This document shows, piece after piece, positions 1-7,630 of a stretch of DNA of 21,875 bases (positions are counted from its first letter, which is position 1; the number at the start of each line of letters is the position of its first letter). Position numbers and translations under genes: made by a program. This DNA is from Flavobacteriia bacterium (GTDB lineage: Bacteria; Bacteroidota; Bacteroidia; Flavobacteriales; Flavobacteriaceae). The notes under the pieces were generated by a model, which was given only the letters and a program-made list of their open reading frames with translations, searched no databases and was not told the DNA's origin. The stretch covers positions 1 through 21,875 of the forward strand of contig JAHBAN010000004.1 of assembly GCA_018500075.1 (NCBI GenBank), written 5' to 3'.

Positions 1-261
1 ATGCGCAACCGCATGCAAAAGCGCGATGCGGCCTTTTTCGGAGCCGGGTTTGCGACGCGGGACATCGCGCGGGCTGAGCAGCTCTGGTGCCGCGGGGCGG
101 GCAGGGTGCATCGGCGGCCGGGCTGTGCCGATCTCAAGCGGGGTGCCGGCCGCGCGCGCGGCAAACCATGTCGCCGCGTGCTGACGGGCGAGCGCGGTTT
201 TGGCGCGCCCGTCCGCTGTGGTGAGCACCTCAACAGCCATCTCTGCCAGCGTCTGGGTCAC
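1..261 (-). CDS. DUF455 ferritin-like protein (N-terminal part, runs off the window)
   Basis: The reverse strand gives an uninterrupted 87-codon reading frame that runs off the left edge. It starts VTQTLAEMAVEVL and ends in GRIALLHAVAH at the edge. The middle (HPARPAAPELL, then PRDVPRRKPGS) and the GRIALLHAVAH segment match my memory of the DUF455 (PF04305) ferritin-like family of alphaproteobacteria, in which that last segment opens the helical, possibly metal-binding domain. The GTG at 261 lies one base beyond the bcp stop, which suggests translational coupling; the ATG at 240 is an alternative start. Gene order bcp then DUF455 implies a two-gene operon. No function is established for the family, and the metal-binding region lies outside this window. 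Confidence 0.7.
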   Translation of the reverse strand, partial: MTQTLAEMAVEVLTTADGRAKTALARQHAATWFAARAAGTPLEIGTARPPMHPARPAAPELLSPRDVPRRKPGSEKGRIALLHAVAH

Positions 262-262
262 C

Positions 263-727
263 TCACAGCGCCTTCACAGCGGCAAGCACATCTTCCACAT
301 GGCCCGGCACCTTCACCTTGCGCCAGACGCGCACAACCTGTCCTTCAGCATCAATCAGGAAGGTCGAGCGCTCGATGCCCATGAAACTCTTGCCATACAT
401 CTTTTTCTCGCCCCAGACGCCAAGATCTTCGCAGAGGCTGCCGTGCTCGTCTGACAACAGCGGAACCGTCAGCGCCTGTTTGGCGCGAAACTTGCCATGG
501 CTCTCAAGACTGTCTTTGGAGACCCCGAAGACACGCGCCCCCGCCGCCTCAAAGGCCGCCAGATCGGCTGAAAAGCCCTTGGCCTCTGTGGTGCAGCCGG
601 GGGTGTTGTCGCGCGGATAGAAAAACAGAACAAAGGCTTGCCCCTTGAGCGCCCCAAGGCTTACGGTTTCGCCTGTGTCACTGGGAAGGCTGAAGTCCGG
701 GGCGGGAAATTGCGTATCTTGGGTCAT
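263..727 (-). CDS. bcp: Thioredoxin-dependent thiol peroxidase, PrxQ/BCP family
   Basis: 154 aa, full length for BCP (about 150-160 aa). It reduces H2O2 and organic hydroperoxides in the cytoplasm using thioredoxin. The peroxidatic cysteine is Cys-45 in the motif YPRDNTPGCTTEA, where Thr-43 and Pro-44 form the usual active-site loop. The conserved stretches GVWGEKKMYGKSFMG and ERSTFLID are also present. E. coli BCP has a nearby cysteine five residues on; here that position is Lys-50, and the only other cysteine is Cys-99 (SLCEDLGVW). The protein therefore either acts as a 1-Cys enzyme or uses Cys-99 as partner. The ATG at 727 is preceded by a GAGG ribosome binding sequence on the reverse strand. 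It is followed after one base by the DUF455 gene. Confidence 0.95.
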   Translation of the reverse strand: MTQDTQFPAPDFSLPSDTGETVSLGALKGQAFVLFFYPRDNTPGCTTEAKGFSADLAAFEAAGARVFGVSKDSLESHGKFRAKQALTVPLLSDEHGSLCEDLGVWGEKKMYGKSFMGIERSTFLIDAEGQVVRVWRKVKVPGHVEDVLAAVKAL

Positions 728-765
728 CTTGGCTTTACCTCTACCGTCTCGTGGGGTTTCATATT

Positions 766-802
766 ATCGCAGGCCGCAAGGCGCAACGCCAAAGCCTGCG
801 AT
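766..802. repeat. Inverted repeat / stem-loop between bcp and the AsmA-like gene
   Basis: Perfect 8-bp arms ATCGCAGG (766-773) and CCTGCGAT (795-802) enclose a 21-base loop that itself holds GGC-gcaac-GCC. It lies in the 225-base divergent intergenic region, 39 bases from the bcp start codon. There is no T-run on either side, so it is not an intrinsic terminator. It could be an operator or a 5'-UTR hairpin of bcp. Confidence 0.5.
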
Positions 803-901
803 GTGGTCTATGTGTTACGCCCCGACGGGCCAACCCGATGAGATAAACCTGCGGCGCGCCTGTTTGCAGAAAAACGGCTGAAAACGGTCCAAGAGCGGAG
901 A

Positions 902-955
902 ATGACCCCAAAGAATGCCCCAGAAAATGCCCCGAATGAATGACCCCAGAGCATG
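902..955 (+). repeat. Degenerate 13-bp tandem repeat carrying five ATGs
   Basis: ATG triplets occur at 902, 915, 927, 940 and 953, spaced 13, 12, 13 and 13 bases, each followed by a version of CCCCARA (ATGACCCCAAAGA, ATGCCCCAGAAA and so on; the last is cut to ATGACCAAA). The last ATG is the assigned start of the AsmA-like gene. A reading frame from 902 stops at 941-943. One from 915 (13 codons) ends in a TGA at 954-956 that overlaps the 953 ATG. Confidence 0.6.
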
Positions 956-3900
956 ACCAAAGCGCCTGACAGCCCGCCAGACACTTCGCCTGACAGCCCT
1001 GCTGGGCCTGCGGGCAGTGAGGCTGGGCCTGCGGCCGGTGCGGCTGTGCCGCGGGGCCGGCGCGGCAAGCGTGCGGCTGTCGGGCTGCTCAGTCTGGCCT
1101 TGCTGGCGCTATTGCTGCTCGGCGGCGCGCTCGGGCTGTTTGTGATGCGCAGCGAGCCGCTGGCGGTTCCCGAATGGGCCAAGGCGCGGCTCACCGCGCA
1201 GATCAACCGCGATATCGCGCCCTATGCCACGCGCCTCGGCGGCGCCTCTGTGGTGGTCGAGGCGGGCTGGGTGCCGCGTGTCTTGCTCAGTGACGCCGAG
1301 GTCTTTGATGCCGAGGGCGCGCGGATTGTGGCCTTTGACAGCCTCTCGGTCGGTCTGGCGCTCACGCCGCTGGCCGAAGGCGCGCTGCGCCCGACCGATC
1401 TCAGGCTCTCGGGCACGCGCCTTGGCTTGCGGCGCGATCTGCAAGGCGCGTTCTGGATCAGCTTTGGCGAAGAGCTGACCGCCGCCAGCGACACCCCCGA
1501 CCCGCAGGGCAAGGGCTTTGGCCAGATCATGGCTCAGGTCGATGATCTGCTGGCGCGCCCGACATTCGGCTTTTTTGAGCGGCTCGAGGTTGCCGATGTG
1601 ACCCTGCGCTATGAAGACGAGCGCGCGCGCCGCAACTGGACGGTGGATGGCGGGCGGCTCGAGCTGGTCCACACCAACGGCGCGCTGCGCGCCCGCGCCG
1701 ATTTTGCCCTGCTCACGGGCGGGGCCACGGCGGCCGGAGTCGAGCTGAATTTTGACCGCAAAGCCGGCGCCGATCAGGCCTCTGTCGGGCTGAACCTGAC
1801 CGATTTTCCGGCCAGTGATCTTGCCACCCAAGCGGCGGCGCTGTCTTGGCTCGAGGTGCTGCGCGCGCCCATTTCGGGCGCGTTGCGCCTGTCGATGAAT
1901 GCCGAGGGCGCGCTTGGCCCGCTCAGCGCCACGCTGCAAATTGCCGAAGGCGCGCTTCAGCCCAACGAGGCCGCAAAGCCCGTGCCCTTCCGCTCCGCAC
2001 GTACCTATCTGACCTATGATCCCGCAACCAGCATGATCACCTTTGATGAAATCAATCTGCAAAGCGAATGGGTCACGCTGCGCGCCGAAGGCCAGCTTGG
2101 CCTTGTGATGGAGGCGGGTGGCTGGCCCGAGGCCTTCATTGGCCAGCTGCGCCTTGCAGGCATTTCGGCCAACCCCTCCGAGCTTCTGCCCGAGCCTGTG
2201 ACCTTTGAAAGCGGCTTTGCCGATCTGCGCCTCAGCCTTGATCCGTTCCGCGTCGAGCTGGGCCAGCTCGGCCTCAAGGATGGCGACACCGCCTATCACA
2301 TCGAAGGCAGCTTTGAAGCGCTGCCCAGGGGCTGGAGCTATCAGGTTCAGGCCGCCGCCGAGGCGCTTGATCTGGCGCAGGTGCTCGCGCTCTGGCCCGA
2401 AAACGCCGGCGAAAAGAGCCGCCAATGGGTCGCGGCCAATGTTCTGGAGGGCCATATCAACGAAGCCCAGTTTGCCCTGCGCGCCGGGCCGGATGTCAAG
2501 GCCGAGCCGCTCGTGTCCTTCGGGTTTGAGCGCGTCAAAATGCGCTTTTTGCCCGATATGCCGCTGATCGAGAATATGGCGGGGCAGGCCAGCCTGCTGC
2601 GCAAGCGCTTCGCCGCGCGCGCCACCCGTGGCACAGTCACAGCCCCCGAAGGCGGGCGGCTGACGGTGGCCGGCACCGAGTTTATCATTCCGCGCACCCT
2701 GCCAGCGCCCGCCAAAGCCGTGCTCAACCTGCGCACAGAGGGCCAGATCACAGCGGTGCTGAGCCTGCTCAATCAGGAGCCGATCAATGCGCTCAAGAAC
2801 ACGAAACTCCCCGTTACCCTTGCCGACGGGCGCGCCAGCGTTGCGGGCACGCTGGGCTGGACACTGCAGAAAAACCAGCCCCCCGAGGCACTCAGCTATG
2901 ACATCAAAGCCAGCCTCACCGATGTGACAAGCGAGGTGATTGTGCCGGGGCGCGTGCTGGCCAGCCCTGCGCTCGACGTGCACGTGACCCCCAAAGAGCT
3001 GGTGATCTCGGGCGCAGGGCGGCTTGACACCCTGCCTGTGTCAGGCCGGTTCCGCGCGCCGCTCACCGCCCGCAAGACGCGCTCTGACGCCCCCTCTGAC
3101 ACCACCGCCGAGGCGACTGCCGCCGCGCCCGCAGAGCCGGCAACAGTGGAGGGCACAATCGAGCTTTCGCCCGAATTTGTGCGCAGTTTCCGCCTCGGCC
3201 TGCCAGCGGGCAGCGTCTCTGGGCGCACCACAGCCGCGCTCGCGCTCACTTTGCCCCGAGGGCAGGGGCCAAGCTTCACGCTCTCCTCCGATCTGGCGGG
3301 CCTTGGCCTCGCGATCCCCCAAATCGGCTGGCAGCACAGCCCCGAAAGCACAGGCAAGCTGCACGTCACAGGCCGCCTCGGAGACGCGGTGGCGGTTGAT
3401 GGCATCACGCTTGAGGCCTCGGGCCTGAAGGCCACAGGGGCCGTGGCGCTCGACAATGGCGTCTTTCAAAACGCGAGCTTTGAGCGCGTGACCATTGGCA
3501 ACTGGCTCAATGTGCCGCTCAAGATCGTCTCTCGCGGCTCCGGTCTTGCCCCCCAAATCGAGATCGGCGGCGGGCGGATCGATTTGAGCCAGACCACGCT
3601 TGGCACAGGCGGCACAGGCGGCACGGGCGGAACAGGTGCAGACAGCCCGCCGATCCTGGCCCGTCTGGAGGAGCTGGTGATTTCGTCGGGCATTTCCCTG
3701 CGCGGCTTTCGCGGCGAATTTGCCACGAGCAAAGGCTTTGAAGGCAATTTTTCCGGCAGCGTCAACGGCGAGGCCCTCGTGGAAGGGCGCGTCGTGCCAC
3801 AGGGCAGCCGAAGCGCCTTCCGCTTGCGCTCCGAAGATGGCGGTCAGGTCCTCAAAGCGGCAGGGCTTCTCAAAAATGCCACGGGCGGCCTGTTTGATCT

Positions 3901-4384
3901 CACCATGGCGCCCGCTACGGCCAAAGGCAGCTATAATGGCGTGTTGACCCTGTCGGGGGTGCGCCTCAAGGATGCGCCGGCGATGGCGGCGCTGCTCAAT
4001 GCGGCGAGTGTCGTGGGGCTGATCGAACAGCTCAACGGGCAGGGGATCCTGTTCAACGAGGTAGAAAGCCGCTTTCAGCTCACCCCGCGCCGCGTCGTGG
4101 TGAGCAAAGCCAGCGCTGTCGGCAATGCCATGGGGATTTCGATGGATGGCTATTATGATCTTGGCTCGGGCCAGATGGATATGCAGGGGGTTGTCTCGCC
4201 GTTCTTTCTGGTCAATGGCCTTGGCGCGATTTTCACCCGCAAAGGCGAGGGGCTGGTCGGGTTCAACTACACGCTCAAAGGCACATCCAATGCCCCTCAG
4301 GTGCAGGTCAATCCGCTTTCGATCTTTACGCCGGGGATGTTTCGCGAGATATTCCGCCGCCCACCGCCCGAGATAAAGCGATAA
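953..4384 (+). CDS. AsmA/YhdP-like (DUF3971) envelope protein
   Basis: 1143 aa. Residues 1-40 are a cytoplasmic tail rich in Pro, Ser, Ala and Gly that ends in RGRRGKR. Residues 42-64 are a single Leu/Ala-rich membrane anchor, and the rest is a large periplasmic region with the alternating short strands typical of AsmA-fold proteins. The C-terminal part (VSPFFLVNGLGAIF, then VGFNYTLKGTSNAPQVQVNP) is characteristic of the AsmA-like C-terminal domain in DUF3971/YhdP relatives. These form a hydrophobic groove and are thought to move phospholipids between the inner and outer membrane. A GTG tripeptide repeat occurs near residues 883-894. The ATG at 953 has no good Shine-Dalgarno and follows an ATG repeat, so the start is uncertain. 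It lies 9 bases upstream of queA, probably in one transcript. Family assignment is firm; the exact substrate is inference. Confidence 0.85.
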   Translation: MTKAPDSPPDTSPDSPAGPAGSEAGPAAGAAVPRGRRGKRAAVGLLSLALLALLLLGGALGLFVMRSEPLAVPEWAKARLTAQINRDIAPYATRLGGASVVVEAGWVPRVLLSDAEVFDAEGARIVAFDSLSVGLALTPLAEGALRPTDLRLSGTRLGLRRDLQGAFWISFGEELTAASDTPDPQGKGFGQIMAQVDDLLARPTFGFFERLEVADVTLRYEDERARRNWTVDGGRLELVHTNGALRARADFALLTGGATAAGVELNFDRKAGADQASVGLNLTDFPASDLATQAAALSWLEVLRAPISGALRLSMNAEGALGPLSATLQIAEGALQPNEAAKPVPFRSARTYLTYDPATSMITFDEINLQSEWVTLRAEGQLGLVMEAGGWPEAFIGQLRLAGISANPSELLPEPVTFESGFADLRLSLDPFRVELGQLGLKDGDTAYHIEGSFEALPRGWSYQVQAAAEALDLAQVLALWPENAGEKSRQWVAANVLEGHINEAQFALRAGPDVKAEPLVSFGFERVKMRFLPDMPLIENMAGQASLLRKRFAARATRGTVTAPEGGRLTVAGTEFIIPRTLPAPAKAVLNLRTEGQITAVLSLLNQEPINALKNTKLPVTLADGRASVAGTLGWTLQKNQPPEALSYDIKASLTDVTSEVIVPGRVLASPALDVHVTPKELVISGAGRLDTLPVSGRFRAPLTARKTRSDAPSDTTAEATAAAPAEPATVEGTIELSPEFVRSFRLGLPAGSVSGRTTAALALTLPRGQGPSFTLSSDLAGLGLAIPQIGWQHSPESTGKLHVTGRLGDAVAVDGITLEASGLKATGAVALDNGVFQNASFERVTIGNWLNVPLKIVSRGSGLAPQIEIGGGRIDLSQTTLGTGGTGGTGGTGADSPPILARLEELVISSGISLRGFRGEFATSKGFEGNFSGSVNGEALVEGRVVPQGSRSAFRLRSEDGGQVLKAAGLLKNATGGLFDLTMAPATAKGSYNGVLTLSGVRLKDAPAMAALLNAASVVGLIEQLNGQGILFNEVESRFQLTPRRVVVSKASAVGNAMGISMDGYYDLGSGQMDMQGVVSPFFLVNGLGAIFTRKGEGLVGFNYTLKGTSNAPQVQVNPLSIFTPGMFREIFRRPPPEIKR
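3601..3636 (+). repeat. 9-bp tandem repeat encoding Gly-Thr-Gly
   Basis: About four near-identical copies of GGCACAGGC or GGCACGGGC in tandem inside the AsmA-like gene, giving a GTGGTGGTGGTG stretch. The unit is a multiple of three, so a copy-number change would alter only the length of a flexible linker. Confidence 0.8.
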
Positions 4385-4393
4385 GAGTGCCCC

Positions 4394-5455
4394 ATGAAAC
4401 TGTCTGACTTTGATTTTATGCTCCCCGAAGAGCTGATTGCCACGCGCCCGGCGCGGCCACGCTCCTCTGCGCGGCTTCTGGTGGCTGAAGGGGCGGGCCT
4501 TGGCGCGCCGCTGGTGGACGCGCGCGTCACAGATCTGACCCGCTGGCTTGGCGCGGGCGACAGGCTTGTGATCAACGATACAAAAGTCATTCCCGCCCGC
4601 CTGTTTGGCACGCGCGAGCGCCTCGGCGAAACCGGGCTGACCCGCTCGCAAATGGAAGTGACGCTGCTCAGCCCCACAGCGGGCGGCGGCTGGTCTGCGC
4701 TGATCAAACCCCTGCGCAAAATCCGCGATGGCGAGGAGATCGTCTTTGCCGCGGGGCTGCGCGCGCGGCTTCTTGGCCGCAACGACGGGCAGGCGGAGCT
4801 GTCGTTCAATCTGGAAGGCGAGGCTTTTGAGGCGGCGCTCAACGAAGCCGGTGCGATGCCGCTGCCGCCCTATATCGCGGCCAAACGCGCCGCCGACGAG
4901 CAGGACAAGACCGATTATCAAACCGTCTTTGCCCGCCAGACCGGCGCCGTTGCCGCCCCCACGGCCTCGCTGCATTTTGACGAAACGCTCCTGTCCGCGC
5001 TGGCCCAAGCGGGCGTCGCCTTCAGCTACGTCACCCTTCATGTCGGCGCGGGCACGTTCCTGCCCGTCAAGGTCGAGGATGTCACCACTCACAAGATGCA
5101 CGCCGAATGGGGCGAAGTCACGCCTAAGGCCGCCGCCGAGATTGCCGCAACCAAAGCCGCCGGCGGGCGGGTGATCCCTGTGGGCACAACCGCCCTGCGC
5201 CTGCTTGAAAGCGCCGCGCGGCCCAGCGGTAAGATCGCGCCGTGGCAGGGCGAAACCGATATTTTTATCTATCCGGGGTTCCCCTTCAAGGTCGCCGATG
5301 GGCTGATGACCAACTTCCATTTGCCAAAATCCACCCTGATGATGCTGATTTCCGCGCTCATGGGGCAGGGGCGTGTCATGGAAATTTACAAACACGCGAT
5401 AGACTCGCAGTATCGCTTCTTTTCTTATGGCGATTCCTCGCTTCTTTTGCCTTAA
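4394..5455 (+). CDS. queA: S-adenosylmethionine:tRNA ribosyltransferase-isomerase
   Basis: 353 aa, the usual length for QueA. It transfers and isomerises the ribosyl group of SAM onto 7-aminomethyl-7-deazaguanine in tRNA to form epoxyqueuosine, the penultimate step of queuosine synthesis at the wobble base of GUN anticodons. The N-terminus MKLSDFDFMLPEELIATRPA is diagnostic. Further conserved blocks are RLVINDTKVIPARLFG, TGAVAAPTASLHFDE, VTLHVGAGTFLPVK, FIYPGFPFKVADGLMTNFHLPKST and YRFFSYGDSSLL. The start ATG at 4394 follows AAGAG. It sits 9 bases after the AsmA-like gene, and no tgt follows here. Queuosine enzymes in this genome are therefore likely dispersed. Confidence 0.97.
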   Translation: MKLSDFDFMLPEELIATRPARPRSSARLLVAEGAGLGAPLVDARVTDLTRWLGAGDRLVINDTKVIPARLFGTRERLGETGLTRSQMEVTLLSPTAGGGWSALIKPLRKIRDGEEIVFAAGLRARLLGRNDGQAELSFNLEGEAFEAALNEAGAMPLPPYIAAKRAADEQDKTDYQTVFARQTGAVAAPTASLHFDETLLSALAQAGVAFSYVTLHVGAGTFLPVKVEDVTTHKMHAEWGEVTPKAAAEIAATKAAGGRVIPVGTTALRLLESAARPSGKIAPWQGETDIFIYPGFPFKVADGLMTNFHLPKSTLMMLISALMGQGRVMEIYKHAIDSQYRFFSYGDSSLLLP

Positions 5456-5541
5456 GACCGAAACAGACGGGAAATGTCGCTTTTGATCCCGACACAAGAG
5501 GCATAGAGGTTCACCCACGCCCAAGGGCATAAGGATACGCG

Positions 5542-6798
5542 ATGTTACAGGTTCTCTCTTCGTCATGGGCACTTATGCTCGGAATGATGCTGCTGATGGT
5601 GGGCAACGGCCTGCAAGGCACCTTGCTGGGCGTGCGCGGCGATATCGAAGGGTTTTCACCCTTTTTGATGTCGATCGTGATGTCGGGCTATTTTGTCGGC
5701 TTTCTGGGCGGCTCGCGCCTCACACCGATGATGATCCGCCGTGTCGGCCATGTCCGCGTCTTTGCCGCCCTTGGCTCGTTTATCTCGGCGGTGCTGATCC
5801 TCTATCCGACCTTCGCAGACCCCTGGGCCTGGACCGTGATGCGCATCGTGATCGGCTTTTGCTTTTCCGGGGTCTATGTGACAGCCGAAAGCTGGCTCAA
5901 CAATTCGGCCGACAACCAGAACCGTGGCAAGGCACTCTCGCTTTACATGATCATGCAGATGCTCGGGATCATCATTGCGCAGGCATTGCTTTTGGTGGCC
6001 GATCCGGCGGGCTATGTGCTCTTTGTGATCATTTCGGTGCTGGTCTCTGTGTCTTTCGCGCCCATTCTCCTCTCGGTCAGCCCGACTCCCGCCTTTGAAG
6101 CGACCAAGCCCAAAACCCTGCGCCAGATTATGGAAATCTCGCCTCTGGGCTGTGTCGGGATGTTCCTGCTGGGCGGGGTCTTCTCGGCCCAGTTCGGCAT
6201 GAGCGCCGTCTATGGCACACAAGTCGGCCTGACGCTGGGGCAAATCTCGCTCTTTGTGTCGATGTTTTATGTCGGGGCCACGCTGATCCAATATCCGCTG
6301 GGCTGGCTGTCTGACCGGATGGACCGCCGCCGCCTGATCATGATTGTGGCCTTTGTCTGCGCGGTGGGGGCCTTTATCGGGCTGCTCTCGGGCGGACAAT
6401 ATACCCTGCTCTTGGTCGCGGCCTTCCTGATTGGCGGGCTGTCCAACCCGCTCTATTCGCTGCTCGTGGCCTATACCAATGACTTTATCGAGCTTGAGGA
6501 TATGGCCTCGGTCTCGGGCGGGCTTGTGTTTATCAACGGGCTGGGCGCGATTTCCGGTCCCGTCATCACCGGTTGGCTGATGAGCGCCTTTGGCCCGCCG
6601 GCCTATTTTTTGCTCATCGCAACCCTGCTTGTGATGCTCGCCCTCTATGCCGCCTATCGCATGACACAGCGCGCGTCCCCCGCCAGCGAAGAAAACACAA
6701 GCAGCTATGCGCCTGTCTCGATGTCCTCTTCGGCGCTCGCAGTAGAATATGCGCTGGAAGCCGGGGCCGAAGACGAGGAAGGCTCCGAAGCGTCATAA
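5542..6798 (+). CDS. MFS transporter (YcaD-like)
   Basis: 418 aa with about twelve hydrophobic segments spanning residues 5-385, the fold of the major facilitator superfamily. The loop between helices 2 and 3 reads LTPMMIRRVGHVR, and the matching loop in the second half is LGWLSDRMDRRRL, a clear MFS A-motif (GxxxDRxxRR). AESWLNNSADNQNRGKALSLYM is typical of the YcaD-like group found in alphaproteobacteria. The substrate is unknown. An acidic cytoplasmic tail (ALEAGAEDEEGSEAS) closes the protein. The start has AAGGA 6 bases upstream. It lies 86 bases after queA, so it may share a transcript, but a separate promoter cannot be excluded. Confidence 0.9.
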   Translation: MLQVLSSSWALMLGMMLLMVGNGLQGTLLGVRGDIEGFSPFLMSIVMSGYFVGFLGGSRLTPMMIRRVGHVRVFAALGSFISAVLILYPTFADPWAWTVMRIVIGFCFSGVYVTAESWLNNSADNQNRGKALSLYMIMQMLGIIIAQALLLVADPAGYVLFVIISVLVSVSFAPILLSVSPTPAFEATKPKTLRQIMEISPLGCVGMFLLGGVFSAQFGMSAVYGTQVGLTLGQISLFVSMFYVGATLIQYPLGWLSDRMDRRRLIMIVAFVCAVGAFIGLLSGGQYTLLLVAAFLIGGLSNPLYSLLVAYTNDFIELEDMASVSGGLVFINGLGAISGPVITGWLMSAFGPPAYFLLIATLLVMLALYAAYRMTQRASPASEENTSSYAPVSMSSSALAVEYALEAGAEDEEGSEAS

Positions 6799-6851
6799 AA
6801 ATGTTAATATTGTCGCAAAACTTTACTTTCATTTGAAATGATTGGCGCTAA

Positions 6852-6880
6852 CCTCACCAGATAGGGTCCAAAAGGTGAGG
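6852..6880 (+). promoter_or_regulatory. Inverted repeat that pairs with the DUF924 ribosome binding site
   Basis: CCTCACC (6852-6858) and GGTGAGG (6874-6880) form a perfect 7-bp stem with a 15-base loop. The right arm is part of the GGTGAGGAG Shine-Dalgarno that sits 8 bases before the ATG at 6891. If both arms are transcribed, folding would hide the ribosome binding site. Confidence 0.5.
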
Positions 6881-6890
6881 AGTTGAACCC

Positions 6891-7475
6891 ATGAGCGAAC
6901 AGGTAACCGCCGCCGAGGTATTGGCGTTCTGGATCGATGAGGTCGGCCCGACAGGCTGGTATAACAGCACCGAGGCGCTGGATGAGACCATCCGCAGCCG
7001 GTTTCTGGGCGCTTGGGAGCAGGGGGCCGCAGGCGGGCTGAGCGACTGGCTCCAGAATGCCGAAGGCGCGCTCGCCTATGTGATCCTGCTTGACCAATTC
7101 CCGCGCAATATGTTCCGCGGCGCGGGGCAGGCCTTTGCCACTGACAAAAAAGCGCTCTGCGCAGCCAAATGCGCCATCACCAAAGGCTGGGATCTCAAGA
7201 CCGGCGAACCGGCGCGCCAGTTCTTTTATCTGCCGCTGATGCATTCCGAATGCCTCTCCGATCAGGACCGCTGCATCCGCCTGATGAAAGAGCGGATGCC
7301 CGAGACAGGCGAAAACAATCTGCTCCACGCCCGTGCCCACCGCGAAGTCATTCGCACCTTTGGCCGCTTTCCCTATCGCAACGCGGCGCTCGGGCGCCCC
7401 AACACAGGGTCGGAAGCAAGCTACATTCAAAGCGGCGGATACGGCGCCACAGTGAAGCAACTCGAAGCTGCATAA
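6891..7475 (+). CDS. DUF924 family protein
   Basis: 194 aa, typical length for DUF924 (PF06041). Family hallmarks include VLAFWIDEVGPTGWY at the N-terminus, the block AYVILLDQFPRNMFRG, then QFFYLPLMHSECLSDQD, and HREVIRTFGRFPYRNAALGR near the C-terminus. The family has an all-alpha TPR-like fold and no established biochemical role. No signal peptide or membrane segment is visible, so it is probably cytoplasmic. The start ATG follows GGTGAGGAG. It stands between the MFS gene and lpdA with its own AT-rich upstream region (6799-6850), which suggests separate transcription. Confidence 0.9.
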   Translation: MSEQVTAAEVLAFWIDEVGPTGWYNSTEALDETIRSRFLGAWEQGAAGGLSDWLQNAEGALAYVILLDQFPRNMFRGAGQAFATDKKALCAAKCAITKGWDLKTGEPARQFFYLPLMHSECLSDQDRCIRLMKERMPETGENNLLHARAHREVIRTFGRFPYRNAALGRPNTGSEASYIQSGGYGATVKQLEAA

Positions 7476-7558
7476 AAGCCGATCTTTCAAAGGCTTACAG
7501 GCGTTGACGCGGCATATCGCGGCAGCGCCGCTCTGGATGATTGCCCTGAAAAGAAAAT

Positions 7559-7576
7559 TAGTTTAACGTCAAACTA
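7559..7576. promoter_or_regulatory. Operator-like palindrome upstream of lpdA
   Basis: TAGTTTAACGTCAAACTA is palindromic at 16 of 18 positions. It lies 54 bases before the lpdA start and overlaps TATTAT (7575-7580), a possible -10 element. The symmetry and size suit a dimeric repressor of MarR, GntR or TetR type. No regulator gene is adjacent, so the binding protein is unknown. Confidence 0.5.
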
Positions 7577-7630
7577 TTATTTTTGCGCAGGGGTCGGCGC
7601 GCGATTCCCGTGACCAGACCGGAGACAGAC

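Noticed and set aside
1109..2983. 624-residue antisense frame within the AsmA-like gene
   Set aside because: Codon-bias shadow, with no recognisable motif.
3041..5572. 843-residue antisense frame across the AsmA-like gene and queA
   Set aside because: It spans two solid genes on the opposite strand and has no family resemblance or ribosome binding site.
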